A DNA stretch of 64,000 bases, from assembly GCA_029378245.1 (NCBI GenBank), contig JARKIF010000020.1, positions 372,001 through 436,000 on the forward strand. The letters are read 5' to 3'. Under the pieces are notes generated by a model. That model had not been told where the DNA came from. It did no database searches and was given only the letters and a program-made list of their open reading frames with translations. Position 1 is the stretch's first letter. Each line of letters begins with the position of its first letter. Shown piece by piece: positions 10,880-22,117 of this stretch. This DNA comes from Roridomyces roridus (taxonomy: Eukaryota > Basidiomycota > Agaricomycetes > Agaricales > Mycenaceae). Made by a program: the position numbers and the translations under genes.

Positions 10880-12890
10880 GGTTACGGGTTCTTCTTCTCG
10901 GGGTCGTACAACATGTTGGGTTCGATTCCCCGCCTGAGCCTAGCCCGCTTTTCGAACACTTTTTCTCCCTGCATCTCTTCCGTTCAATTCAGCGTGCAAA
11001 TATTATCTCGAGTCGAGATTGCATTTGACCATCCTGGCTGAAAATCATAGAGATCTCCACTCACCTGTCACTCGAGTCTGCTCGCGGAAATTTATTCAAT
11101 ACAGCGCACGTAGAGATGAGACAAGTACTTGAGACATACCAGTGTGTGCTACATAAACAGCCCGGTGCAATGCTGGGTGTCTTGCCAACTTATCCAGGCA
11201 TTGCTCGGTTCGACTCCCTTCCTAGCCTTCATTTGGTGGCGCATGCCCATTTTTTTTCGGTGCTTGAGACGACCTCGGGATCCAGGGATGCGTGCTATTG
11301 ATCATGCGAATGTGCATGTTGTACCCAATCTAAGTTGGCAATGCGCAATACTTTGGCGTGTAGCTCTGTCGCGTACAACAAGCACGCGGTAGGGTTCGAT
11401 TCCCTGCCCGAGCCTCCTGCGCTATAAATGTGTCCTTTTTACCCCTTCTTCCGTTCAATTCAGCGCGTGCGCGAGGCTCGTTTTGACCACACGTTGGATT
11501 CCCCGATGCGTAGGCCGAATAAACTGCTATGATTGATTTTTTGCCGGGACTACTACATGTACATGGCCTCTGTGGTGGGTTCGATTCCCGGCTCAGCCTT
11601 ATGTCGAACTTCATGTAGAATCAACTTTTTTGTTTTGAGCCTTGTATACTGTATGTATTCCTTTTCTTTTGCTGAAGCACGGTCTCGAGTCAAGATTCGA
11701 TTTCCACGCACCTCTCACCCATACTGGCTGAAATTCAATAGAGTGCCGCAGGAGGAGGTGAGGAATTGTACCAGACTCGGAACAAGCTGCTAAGTGCTAT
11801 CAAGGTTCTCACTCAATGCTGGGTTCGAATCCCATCCTAGTTTCATTCTGGTCTTCAGTTTCCTTTTTTCCAGGGAAATGGATGCAGGAGCGGGTATGGA
11901 GACGAAGGATCGATATGATGGTACTTGGGTCGCGTGCCTTCTTTTCGGTGCTTTGGTTCATGGACAATCGGAGAATAGAAAGTTGGTGGACGGGCAGCAT
12001 ATTTATTGGGTGAATTTGGATGTTGTACCCACCCCGAGTTCACGAGATACTTGGTGTATACGTATATACGGAATCTAACGATTACGGTTGCATCTTCTTG
12101 GAGCCCCACAATATGTTGGGTTCGATTCCCCGCCTGAGCATGGCCCAGTGCGCTTTACGATCGCTTTTTCTCCCTTCATCTCTTCCATTCGGGTCAGCGT
12201 GTTCTCTCTAGCGGATATTGCCTTGGATATTCCTATTCTTTTCGCTGAAACACGGTGCTGGGCATTTGATTCAGTTCTCTCGAGCCAAAATCTTGGACGA
12301 TTGGATCCCCACGCACCTGTCACTCCTACTGGTTGAAATTACGGCGCCGCAGGAGGAGGTGAGCACGTGTACGATGCTTGGAACAAGCTGTGTTGCACGC
12401 AAACAGGCAGGTAAAAAGCGCCTAGGTATTCAACTACTCTGCTGGGGGTTCGATTCCCTTCCTAGTCTTGGACTGGAATGCCGGGTCTATTTTTCTAGGG
12501 AAATGGATGCAGGGGCGCACATGGAGACGGTGGATAAACATGATGCTGCTTGGTGCGTGTGCCTTCTTTCCGTGCTTGGTTGATTGACGACAGGAAAGTT
12601 GGTCGATGTGTGGCATATTTATTGTGCGAATTTACATGTTGTACCCAGCCCAAGTTGGCAATACATCTTGTCTAGAAGCACGGGCTGGGTTCAATTCCCC
12701 GCCCGAGCTTCAGATACTTGTGACGTCCTTTTGATCCCTTCTTCCGTTCAGCGTGTGCTCGGATCTCGTTTTGACCACGTTGGAATGTAGGCTCCCCGAG
12801 GGGTACTGAATACTGACCACGAAGTTCTTGACGGGACTGCGACTGAACAGTAGCAGTATGGGCCCGGTTCGATTCCCGGCTCAGCATTTG
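10880..12890 (+). repeat. Tandem ~0.6 kb repeats carrying tRNA-like B boxes
   Basis: Nine GGTTCGATTCC-type B boxes (T-arm motifs) occur near 10917, 11205, 11392, 11577, 11822, 12117, 12450, 12690 and 12872. The sequence between them repeats: 'GCCGCAGGAGGAGGTGAG' (about 11742 and 12346), 'AAATGGATGCAGG' (11876 and 12500) and 'TGTTGTACCCA' (about 11317, 12020 and 12638). The spacing of the 'CCTTCCTAG'-type box (11205, 11817, 12447) gives a unit of about 610-630 bp. Three diverged units plus a partial one at the left end are visible. No intact tRNA cloverleaf can be folded. Confidence 0.7.
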
Positions 12891-13154
12891 AGGAGGAAAT
12901 ATCAATGGTTTTTGTGCGAAATATGATCTGGTGTCAACGAGCTCATCATAACTGGTCGGCCAGATTGTGCCCACCCATGGCGCCCATTGTGAAAAAATCC
13001 TCTTTCTCAGACGTCACTTCGGCCGAAAGGTTGCATCACACCGCCTTTCGGCCGCCATCAGCGCTAGCCGCATTTAGAACGGAACGCGGAATCCTCGCGC
13101 CACATGGCGTGCCTGTACCGCCGATAAGCTATCTAGCCCTCCTTGCTCCCGACC

Positions 13155-14865
13155 ATGACTCGACTCGTTGGTCTCCTCGTCCTCATCCCCCTCGCTCTCG
13201 CCCTCCCGAATGACCCAGTCGCCAACCCCGGCGACGAGCAGTTCTTCCATGTCCCCCTCGCGAACCCCGACGACTACGCCTCGGGGCAGGTGCACAACAT
13301 GATGATGATGATGCTCACCGACTCGATAGCCCAGATGGCTAAAGACCGTGTCCCCAACTTGCACGCCATCTCAGAGTTCACGCCCTGCGTTGCCGGGTAC
13401 GCCGGGACGGAGGAAGACCATACCTTTGCGTGCAACAACCTCGACCTTTACTCGTTCACGCCCCATGCTCAGCTTGGGTCTACGACCGAGTTTGGGAATG
13501 ATATCTGGGGCTGGACGTATGAGGGACGGGAGTTTGCGCTCGTGGGGCAGACTGATGGGACAGCCTTCGTGGAAGTGCTGCCGAGTGGGCAGATTGCGTT
13601 CCTCGGGCAGTTGGCGACGCAGACGGATGCTAGCACTTGGAGAGACATCAAGGTCATTGGGCATTATGCGTACATTGGCTCGGAGGCGCTGGGACATGGT
13701 ATCCAGGTCTTTGACCTCACCAAGGTGCGTTTGCTGGTGGTCTTTTGTCGGGCTGTGGCTTACCCGAATACTCAAGCTTCTGGACACCTCGCTCCACACC
13801 GAGCCCAAAGTGTTCAGCATCAAGTCCGACTTGGCCGCGCACTACGACTCGCTTCCGCTCGGCGCCTCCCACAATATCGTCGCTCACGAAGGGAAGGACC
13901 TTATCGTGGCCGTGGGTTCTATCCCGAGAAACGGGTGCGTTAATTTTACCCTCCTCCTTATCCGTTGGCTCATATACTTAGCTCGTGCGCCGCCGGCCTC
14001 ATCTTCGTGGACGTGACAGACCCAACGAACCCGACGAGCGCGGGTTGTGCCGCTGCCGACGGCTACGTTCACGAGCGCGTCTCATTCTCCACTCCTTTTC
14101 TCGAATGCCTAACACCACCGCAGCGCCCAATGCCTCGTCTACCAAGGTCCCCATTCGGAGTACGTCGGCCGCGACGTCTGCTACGCCTACAACGAAGACT
14201 CGTTTACCATCTACGACATCACCACGCCCTCCGAGCCCGTCGTCATCTCCACCACGCCCTACTACGGCGTCTCCTACTCGCACCAAGGATGGGTCATCGA
14301 CGAGCGCAATCAGACTTATCTCCTCCTTGACGACGAGCTGGATGAGGTGTATCAAAGGGGATGGGCGAACGACTCGCATACCGTGACTTACATCTGGGAC
14401 ATCCACAACCTGGAGCAACCCGTTTTGACGGGCCATTATCGCTCGCCTGTGCGGTCGATTGACCATAATCTCTATGTTCATGTGCGTTTTCCTTCCCTCT
14501 CCTTCCCTCTCTTGTATCATCTGGCTGATCCAATCTAGAACGGCTGGGCGTACGAATCCAACTACGGCTCGGGGCTGCGTGTTGTGGACGTGAGCAGCGT
14601 CGCCAAGGATCCGACGGGCGGGGCGTTCACGGAGGTGGCGTTCTTTGACGGTGGGTTTCCCCTCTCTCTCTCCCCTCTCCCCTCTCTCCCTCGCCTCTCT
14701 TCGAAACTGACGATGACTCTAGTGCATCCCGAAGACGACGCCGTCGGCGGCGAAGCCACATTCACCGGCTCGTGGAGCGTGTATCCATACTTTGAGAGCG
14801 GGTTCATCGTGATCAATTCGATTGAGAGGGGGTTGTTTTTGGTCAAGTATCGTGCTGAGGAGTGA
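13155..14865 (+). CDS. Secreted choice-of-anchor-B/LVIVD-type protein
   Basis: Six exons, join(13155..13724, 13777..13934, 13982..14074, 14124..14481, 14539..14650, 14723..14865), give 477 residues. It has a signal peptide (MTRLVGLLVLIPLALALP) and then the landmarks of the choice-of-anchor-B family: CVAGYAGTEEDHTFACNNLDL, GNDIWGWTYEGREFALVGQT, WRDIKVIGHYAYIGSEALGH, GIQVFDLTK, HNIVAHEGKD, LIFVDVTDPTNPTSAGC, VSYSHQGWVIDE, LLLDDELDE, IDHNLYVHNGWAYESNYGSG and a closing SGFIVINSIERGLFLV. These are repeated beta-propeller-like LVIVD units. Function is unknown; extracellular. Intron 3 (14075-14123) fits only with a GC donor (GA|GCGCGT), which restores 'DGYVHDAQCLVYQGP'; the GT alternatives break the frame. 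The other four introns are GT-AG. Confidence 0.75.
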
Positions 14866-15132
14866 GTGAGGTGAATCGGCGGTTGAATGAATGAATATAT
14901 ATAATGTACATACTAGACTGAAAGCAAGCTCGCGAATGACGAATATTTATTCTGAAGTGCGGACGATTGAAGCGCGGACGAAAGTTGGCGTGTGCTGGTT
15001 GCTTAGCAATTCATACCAATTGCGCATGCTTTTCGTATCGTTCTGAGTAAGAAGAGAGATGCGTATAATCACAATTGCAGGACAGGACAGATTAGGGGAT
15101 GAATGTACAAGTACGCAAAAGAAGAAACAAAA

Positions 15133-15225
15133 AGCAGCTGCTGGGGGTCGAACCCAGGACCTCGCGATAGACTATGCATGAGCACATATTGCAATCGCAC
15201 GCTCATACCACTGAGCTACAGCTGC
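15133..15225 (-). tRNA. tRNA-Cys (GCA), with a 20 nt intron
   Basis: The minus strand folds into a full cloverleaf. The acceptor is GCAGCTG/CAGCTGC with discriminator U, the D arm GCTC/GAGC, the anticodon stem TGCGA/TCGCG with loop TTGCAA plus A, and the T arm CTGGG-TTCGACC-CCCAG. The 20 nt intron lies after position 37, the canonical place. The GCA anticodon and U73 both agree with cysteine. Confidence 0.9.
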
Positions 15226-15477
15226 CTCCTGGTGAAGTCCGCCGCCTGCAGCCCTGGTTCGGCGATGGACAAGCTCATATGTAAGAGTATCTACTCTTCT
15301 TCCCACATTACAGAGACATCCGCGAAATTCACCTGGTTTTGAGTCGGCGAGTACGACGGGCTGTTTGTTGGAGTTGGTTTAAACTGAGGAGAGGAGGATT
15401 CCGTGTGTGGGGGTCTGTCTGTCTTGCGGATTGGGAATGAATGTTGATTCAATCAAATGCATGAACCGATCGAGAAT

Positions 15478-16308
15478 TCAACATCCACCAGCAGGAGTCG
15501 GTTGCGCTTGGAGCGTGTCTGCTAAAGATAGCGCGATTTTCTACAGAGTAGGTAGAACACCCGTTCGATTCGGGACCGGCCATAACTGTGAACGTGCGGC
15601 TTTTTTATATTGTTCCGCTTTGCGTCGGTATTGTTGATTGACTTGAGCTGGATTTATCTCGCTGCTGCCCGCACATTCGATTCCATAAACTGCAGATTTC
15701 AACATCCAGTAGTAGGAGTCGGTTGCGCTTGGAGCGCGTCTGCTAAAGATCAGATCTTTGTACGGTAAGCAGAACCCCCCGTTCGACTCGGGACCGGCTC
15801 ATAATGCGAGTATAATTGCTTTTTGCTTGGCGTGGCTTTTTGCATTTATTCCGATTTCTGTTGGTCTTGCTGAACATTGAACATATGGCCCCTGAGGATT
15901 GGGAATGAATGAATCCTGGTAGGCTGGGGATGGATCCATGTGTAGCTTGCCCATTCAATTCGATAGACTGAAGATTCAACATCCACCAGCATGAGCCGGT
16001 TGCGCTTGGAGCGCGTCTGCTAAAGATACTGCGAATATCTGTAGAGGCAGAACCCCCCCCGTTCAATTCGGGAGTGGTTCATATTATAATTGAACGAACA
16101 CCTTTTATTACTCCGATTCCCGTGTGGAAGTGTGAGGATTGGCAATGGATATTTGAATTCGGGACCCCTGGTTGTCTCGAGATGGATTGACCGAAGATCC
16201 AACATCCACCAGCAAGCGCCGGTTGCGCTTGGAGCGCGTCTACTCAAGATAGCTGGAGATAATGCCACGTAAGTAGAACGAACCCCCGTTCGATTCGGGA
16301 CCGGCCTA
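15478..16308 (+). repeat. tRNA-derived SINE family R1, four copies
   Basis: Copies at 15478-15583, 15699-15803, 15976-16083 and 16199-16308 share 'CAACATCCACCAGCA', then 'GGTTGCGCTTGGAGCGCGTC' (A-box-like) and 'CCCGTTCGATTCGGGACCGG' (B box). They end in CATA. The outer bases GCCGGTT...GACCGGC pair like an acceptor stem, and TCTGC...GTAGA like an anticodon stem with an intron. A shared non-tRNA body follows several copies ('GCTTGGCGTGGCTTTTTGCAT', 'TTCCGATTTCYGTTGGT'). The anticodon loops differ between copies, so these are SINEs or pseudogenes rather than working tRNAs. Confidence 0.75.
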
Positions 16309-16414
16309 TCAACGATTAGGAGTGCTTGACGCTTTTAGTATTGATTCCGATTTCCGTTGGTGTTGTTGAAATTTGAACGTGTGGGGCTGGCACTGAGGCC
16401 GAACGTATCATAGC

Positions 16415-16500
16415 GCGTGCTGGCCCCAGTATTGCGTGTTCCTACCAATCACTGGTTTAAGTCTGGAACCCTTTGCGATTCGGGAGAGACTCATGTGGCT
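16415..16500 (+). repeat. Second tRNA-like repeat family, degenerate copy
   Basis: 'GCGTGCTGG...GTCTGGAACCC...GATTCGGGAGAGACTCATG' recurs in variant form at 18570-18675 and 24735-24815 ('GGAACC(C)TGTTCG...CGGGATAAACTCGTA'), with a related piece at 20200-20310. It is distinct from family R1 in its flanking sequence. Confidence 0.45.
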
Positions 16501-17292
16501 CCTATGAACTTGTTTTCTGAACTCAGGTTCACAGCGTCCAAGTGCGCAGTTGCGACTCAGTATCAAAAATCCCAAGCCTGGTACATCACGGAGACTAGTA
16601 GGACACTACGATGAGTTGTCCATCCGCTTCAACACACCGTAAGTATGTAAGTCAAAGAACCTGGAAGTCTACGTGAAACCGCCAGGAGAGGGCTTGCGCA
16701 AACCGAGAGGCCGAGGCCAAAAACACGACCTCGGGAAGATTGGAGTCGCACATTCAGTAGTACATAATTCCTGAATGATTCAGTAGCACAGAGGACACTT
16801 AGGTTGAATCATCGATACAGCCGCCTTTCGCCTTTCGGCTTTCCGCTTCCATCTGGACTCTGGTTAAAGCCTAAGTGCACACTGCTGCACGTCTCGACAC
16901 TTCGATCTGTCGAGAGCAACACCTCCCTCATCCGCGTTCGACTCGAGATGACAGAATACATCACGGATATCCCATCTTTTTGGAAGTCGTGAGAAGGATG
17001 TCAAGTGGACGCACCTTCCTTAGATGCACAACGTTGAAAACAGTCACAGTGCAAGCCAAGAGTAAATAGTAGAGTACGCTTCCGCTTCAACACACCGTAT
17101 GGCAATCAAAGAAATCTACAAAATACGTGAATACCGTAACCAGCCCGCGCGCGTAAAGGAGGTGCCCGATGTGGGATCAGCCTTGTTGCATTTGAGTGGG
17201 TTGAGGGGAGGACTCGGGAGAAGGCTGCGTTGAGAATGGGAAAGGCTTGAGACTGCATTTGGCTCGTTCAATTCCAATTCCATAGACCGAAG

Positions 17293-17402
17293 ATTCAACA
17301 TCCACCAGCAGGAGTCGGTTGCGCTTGGAGCGCGTCTGCTAAAGATAGTGCAATTGTCTACGGAGTATGCAGAACCCCCGTTCGATTCGGGACTGGCCCA
17401 TA
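17293..17402 (+). repeat. R1 tRNA-derived SINE copy
   Basis: Complete R1 head, with A-box-like and B-box segments intact and 'CATAAG' at the end. It is preceded by 'CCATAGACCGAAGAT', as in the cluster at 15.5-16.3 kb. Confidence 0.75.
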
Positions 17403-17983
17403 AGTAGCTACCCAGCTGTGTCTTTTGTATTGTTCCGCTTTCTGTCGGTATTATTGAGAATTGGATTTATCGAATTGGCTTTATCTGTAGCTGTCTCATT
17501 CAATCCAATTCCTTACGTAACCCGAAGATTCAATAAAATTGTTATGGATATGGGTACATTCCGGGTAAATACTTGATTCCCTTCTCATCAGAAAATTCTG
17601 ACTCAGTCGACGCGATCTCGGTTCAACTTCGGAGCTGCACGCGCATGTGATCGTGTTTGTCCCGCACCCGAGTTGACTCATTTGGTAATGACTCCGTAGT
17701 ATATTAGCCGTAGATAGCCCCCGTTTTGAATCAGACCTCTTTGACTACTACCTTGACCATCTTCGTGTGATACTCACTGCGCGTGAACTCAATTTCTTGT
17801 TCTTTGACCTCACTGTCTTAATTGTAAGTAGCCTACAGTCTACTCTGGTTGCCCGAGTAAATAAGCAAGTTACTCGGCCTTCGGCAGTCCGTCTACGTAC
17901 ATTGTGTGTCATCCAAGTGATGAACTTGTAAGGATTTCCTTCGAACTCAACTGACAGAGCTACCTCTAGCCCTGTTCTACAAC

Positions 17984-18093
17984 AAAAATCCACAGCAGGA
18001 GTCGGTTGGGCCTGGAGCGCGTCTGCTAAAGATAGCGCACATAGCTGGGTACAGTAGAGACCCCCCCGTTCAATGATTCGGGCCCAGCCCAGG
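17984..18093 (+). repeat. R1 tRNA-derived SINE copy (diverged)
   Basis: The A-box region is altered (GGTTGGGCCTGGAGCGCG) and the B box carries a 3 nt insertion (TTCAATGATTCGGG). A shared body sequence follows. Confidence 0.65.
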
Positions 18094-18239
18094 GTTGGAG
18101 CATAATTGCCTGTTTTTTGTAATTTATTCCGATTTCCGTTGGTCTTGTTGAGCATCGACCATGTGGACGTGCGAGGATTGGCAATGCATACTTGAATCCT
18201 GGACCCCTGGTTGTCTTGGGATGGATTGACCGAAGAAGA

Positions 18240-18473
18240 TTCGATTCGGGCCGACCCATAAATGCTGGTCCAGATGTGTCTTTTGTATTATTCCGACTTC
18301 CGTATTTGATTCCTGGGCCCCTGGGCTTGGTTGGCTTGAGATGGATTGACCGAAGATAAGATTCAACATCCACCAGCAAGCGCCGGTTGCGCTTGGAGCG
18401 CGTCTACTAGAGATAACCAGAGATCTAGGTCGTATGTAAGTAGAATCCCCCGTTCGACTCGGGACCGGCCCAT
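18240..18473 (+). repeat. R1 partial copy plus full R1 copy
   Basis: A 3' fragment only (GATTCGGGCCGACCCATA) lies at 18240-18262 and a full head at 18363-18473. Both sit between copies of the shared body ('GATGGATTGACCGAAGA'). Confidence 0.65.
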
Positions 18474-19090
18474 GTTTGCTTGGCGTGGCTTTTTGCATTG
18501 ATTCCGATTTCCGTTGGTCTTGTCGACCAGTGCCACTGTGTGGAGTTGTGGTTTTATACGCCTGTTTCCAGCAAGTACTGGCAGCGTATGGCGACGTTGC
18601 GTGCTTCTACTCCGTATACTCAGAATTATTGATTAAAGTCGTGGAACCCTGTTCGATTCGGGATAGACTCATAGCCGGGGTTTGGAGACTTCTTTTTGAT
18701 TCGGAGGATGGTCCGCAGAGGCGTTATCGATCAAGTGGTGTGTTTGTCGTCTCTTGTTGAGTGGAAGCTGACATGGGTTTTATTCCGGATACTGAGGCTG
18801 GGGCAACGCGGATCTACGGACCACGCGCTCAGTCGAAATGTGATCCCTCAGGCGGGCGAAGAGTCGTGTGAGACACAAACCAGGAAATTTATAAATGCAA
18901 GTGCGCGAAAGAGTCCCCGTTTGTTGCAAATGAAAAGGGAATTAAATACAAGAAAGCAACTCGCTCGCTCCATGAATACAAAACAGTGAAACAAATTATG
19001 GTTGATTTATGGTGCTGGTTCTGCAAGGAAAGGATGAGTGAGGCCTGAATGGAGCGTTGAGTTGCCTGCGTACCTTTGAATGATTACTCA

Positions 19091-19414
19091 TTAAGCCGCA
19101 GTGGTGTCGGCAGTGGGGTCCTGGCAGATGTACTCCCCCATCACTTCAGGAATGCAGCATTGGGCCGTCTTGCCCACCGCTGAACAAGCGTTGGTAAAAT
19201 CGCCCTCACACGTGAGAGTGCCGTCGGGCGGGGTGCAGTCGGAGGTGACCAGCCCCATACCGTCGTCGAAACTGGAGCAGCATTCGGCATCGGAGTAAAA
19301 CAGGGCGGTGCACGGCGTGTAGTCGCCTCCACCACCAGCGGCTAGGCCGGGCATGGCGACAGTTACGGTGAGGAGGGATGCGAGAGTGAGGAGGGTGGTG
19401 GAGGTGAAATGCAT
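19091..19414 (-). CDS. Class II hydrophobin-like secreted protein
   Basis: An intronless 107-residue protein with a signal peptide (MHFTSTTLLTLASLLTVTVA). The mature part has the cysteine spacing C-x9-CC-x13-C-x16-C-x8-CC-x9-C: YTPC, AECC, TSDC, TNAC, AQCC, YIC. That is close to the class II hydrophobin pattern (C-x9-CC-x11-C-x16-C-x8/9-CC-x10-C), with matching context such as 'SAVGKTAQCC' and 'YICQDP'. A ninth cysteine (LTC) sits inside the x16 loop. Class II hydrophobins self-assemble at air-water or surface interfaces. They are known chiefly from ascomycetes, which makes this copy notable. A TATA box lies about 62 nt upstream. An unrelated small cysteine-rich secreted protein is the alternative. 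Confidence 0.7.
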   Translation of the reverse strand: MHFTSTTLLTLASLLTVTVAMPGLAAGGGGDYTPCTALFYSDAECCSSFDDGMGLVTSDCTPPDGTLTCEGDFTNACSAVGKTAQCCIPEVMGEYICQDPTADTTAA

Positions 19415-19475
19415 TGTGTTTGTGGGTTGCGAGGTAGCTGAGATGCTGAGGAATGTTGAGCTCGCCGACTGCGGC

Positions 19476-19482
19476 TTTTATA
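19476..19482 (-). promoter_or_regulatory. TATA box of the hydrophobin-like gene
   Basis: TATAAAA on the minus strand, 62 nt before the ATG at 19414. Confidence 0.6.
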
Positions 19483-20581
19483 CCTTTTGAGGTTTGTGGA
19501 GCAACCCTGTCCGTGGATCGTCTCCTCTTCGATTACATCCACGGCGGGAATATATGAAGGTGGGGTAGAAGGGATCGTTCCAATTCAACCATGTCTTGGC
19601 TTGGTTGCACCCCTTTTTTGCGAAACAGTTTGGTGATCGTGCGGGGCCCCATGATTTCTGAGCAGTTGGTAGTGGATTACAAGGGGGTAAAGGAAAAAAA
19701 AAAACGATAAAGATCCTGTCCCCATGCGGATGGCCGGGTCACGAATCGAACGTTGAACGGGCGCGCGGCGCACTGATGTCCCCATAATCCATTGGAGCAT
19801 CCAACTTGTACTGGTAGTCTCGATCCTCCCAATGTCTTGGCCTGGTTGTGTCCCCTTTCTTTCATGCAAAGTGGATACTTTTTCATCGATCATGGCACCG
19901 CAGCCCAACGCAGCTCCGCGATTTGCGAGGAGTAATCGTCCGCCCTTGACCCGGCATCTAAACTGTATGTACTCCTCGACAGCACCACCCCGCAACTCAA
20001 TCGAATCCACTCATTCTGCGTAAAATCCGGATTCCCACTGGCTAATCGAAGTGGGTACCTGCTGCAGATTCTGCGTTCATTCCAATTTCTGACTTCAACG
20101 CGGAGAGTTCAAGTTCTGGAGGGGAAGGTCTTCGAGGAGCTAGGGACAGTGATTCCAACTGTCATAAGTTGGGGACTTGGATTCGTAATTTCATTGATTC
20201 CGCCGCCTTTCTTATCTGGACTCTGGCTAAGAGCACACTGCTGCCTGTCTCCGACTCTGCACTAATACAGCCTCCCTGTTCGTTTGATTCGGGATGGGAA
20301 GACATGTGCAGGAGCCACGATTCGACCATTTTTGCACCATATCCGGATGGCGAGAGTGCAACATCGAGTCAGATACTCCGTTGGTGCTGCCAGTGTAGCA
20401 ATGCGCTGAGGCGACCAGTGGGCACGAGAGTTGATACTTGATGACCCGGGATACTCTTCGACTCGGGGTGGGCGTTTTTTTCTTGGATGCCCTTCTCCTT
20501 GCGCGTAAGTAAACAGGACTGAGTTGGATCAGGCCCATCAAATCTTGATCTTCCTGGTAGATATGGCTCGGGAAAGCTTAG

Positions 20582-22039
20582 AAGGAAAGGCGGATTCACA
20601 ATTCTGGCTCTCTTCCGCTCGATATCAGCATCAGTGTCGAGGGACCCCGGGTCGGATACCGTGACGCCTCCGAGAGTTCAACTTGGGATCGCATTCTCCG
20701 CGTTCTAGGCTCTCATCTCCGGCGCTGGCGCACGGTGGCCTTCCGCGGGTGGCCGTACTAGGTGGACATGTTCCAGCAATTCTTGTCGTCCGTTGCGTCA
20801 GAGGCCACGGCGGGCATCGAGTCTCTCAATCTGTCCAACACGGAGGAAATCGCCTGCAGGTATTATGAAAACTTCCTGCCCACTGTGCCGGACCTCAGCG
20901 GATTGGCGAATTTGCGTGCACTGAAGCTGGAGAATTTTACATTCGCAGCTCCCATGGTCCGAGCACGTTTACTCCAGGCCCTGGACCTGGATTTGTCCGA
21001 CATCAATGAGTGTGTTCCAGACACACTGCGCCCTCTCCTCGAGAGCCACGGATCGCAGATCAACACCCTCGTCCTACGTAAAATCCGGGCCTGGCCCACA
21101 ATTCAGTATCGGCCAAGCGAAGCCCACAGCCTGCGTTCGCTGGCTGTTAGCTTGTACTCTTCCTTCCGCTGGGGACGCAGCCCCGGGGGCTTCGAGCCTC
21201 TCAAGAGAATTATTGGCATCCTCGAGATGCCCAATCTCGAACGCCTCGAGATCCTCGGTGGATTCACGGGCGAGACAAGGGAAGAACTAGACGTCGATGG
21301 GTGGCCGGCACCGTTGCTCCCGTGTCTCCAAACTCTACGACTGCAAGACATCTGTTTCAGCCGCGCGAACCTGGCGCTCATACAATCCATCAGCCGGGGA
21401 ATAACGCATCTCGAGCTGATAGACACGCACGGCCATGGATATTTGCTGCATTCCGACCTCCAGTGGCCACATCCCCGGGAAATCACCGTCGAACCATGCG
21501 ATGCGAATGCTTTCGTTCCCTGGGTGGCGCGTTTTGTGGACCTGCAGAGTCGGGCTGGCACACCCACCGAGTCTTCAGATATCATCCTCCGACTCCTTCA
21601 TCCCAGGAAACTCACTTTCAATCCCAAGCTCCGTGCGCCGTCGATGCGATGGCTCTGGGACGGCCCCTCGCACACGCTCTTCGACAACATCTCCCCCAGC
21701 GGTCGTGGGTTCTACGTCGGTGCGGATAAAGGGCCCGTGGACTTTGAACGGGTTCAGCATCCCAAGTGGTGTGAATGTCGACACTGGGAGAATGGCACTT
21801 GTGCGTGTATTAGCCCGGAGCCGTTTTTCTGGAACATGCGGGATGAACATGCGCAATGGTTGGACAACGAGATTATGGAGGCGTTCGCGATTACGGGAGA
21901 GGTTCTGCGGCGAAAGTGGCTATGCCAGAGAAAGAAGGAACAGAGGCCGAGTGGTCAGCTGGAGGGAAGGAGGAAAGGACGAAGATCCCGAGGTGAGGAG
22001 CGAAAACACGACCTCGGGGAAGATTTTTGGTTGGTTTAG
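20582..22039 (+). pseudogene. F-box/LRR-like gene with in-frame stop codons in its 5' part
   Basis: The long open part (ATG at 20768 to stop 22039, 423 residues) has LRR-like repeats (LANLRALKLENFTF, INTLVLRKIRAW, PNLERLEILGGFTG, LPCLQTLRLQDICFSRANL, ITHLELIDTHGHGY). Its cysteine-bearing tail reads PKWCECRHWENGTCAC and ends EERKHDLGEDFWLV. The same frame continues upstream with clear family sequence, SGSLPLDISI, STWDRILRVLG and RRWRTVAFRGWPY, but is cut by a TAG at 20759-20761. Another TAG lies at 20579. The F-box is missing. So the gene either lost its N-terminus or is expressed as a short form. Paralogous remnants occur at 41301-42031 and, as a few codons of the tail, near 16690-16745. Confidence 0.7.
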
Positions 22040-22117
22040 GTTCAATACAAGAAATCGTGGATGAGTGAGTATATGTCGACAGTCACCCATTCTCTGCAGC
22101 TTGCTCATTCAATTCCA

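Noticed and set aside
10880..12890. CRISPR-like regular repeats
   Set aside because: Units are ~600 bp, diverged and carry tRNA-type motifs; the genome is fungal.
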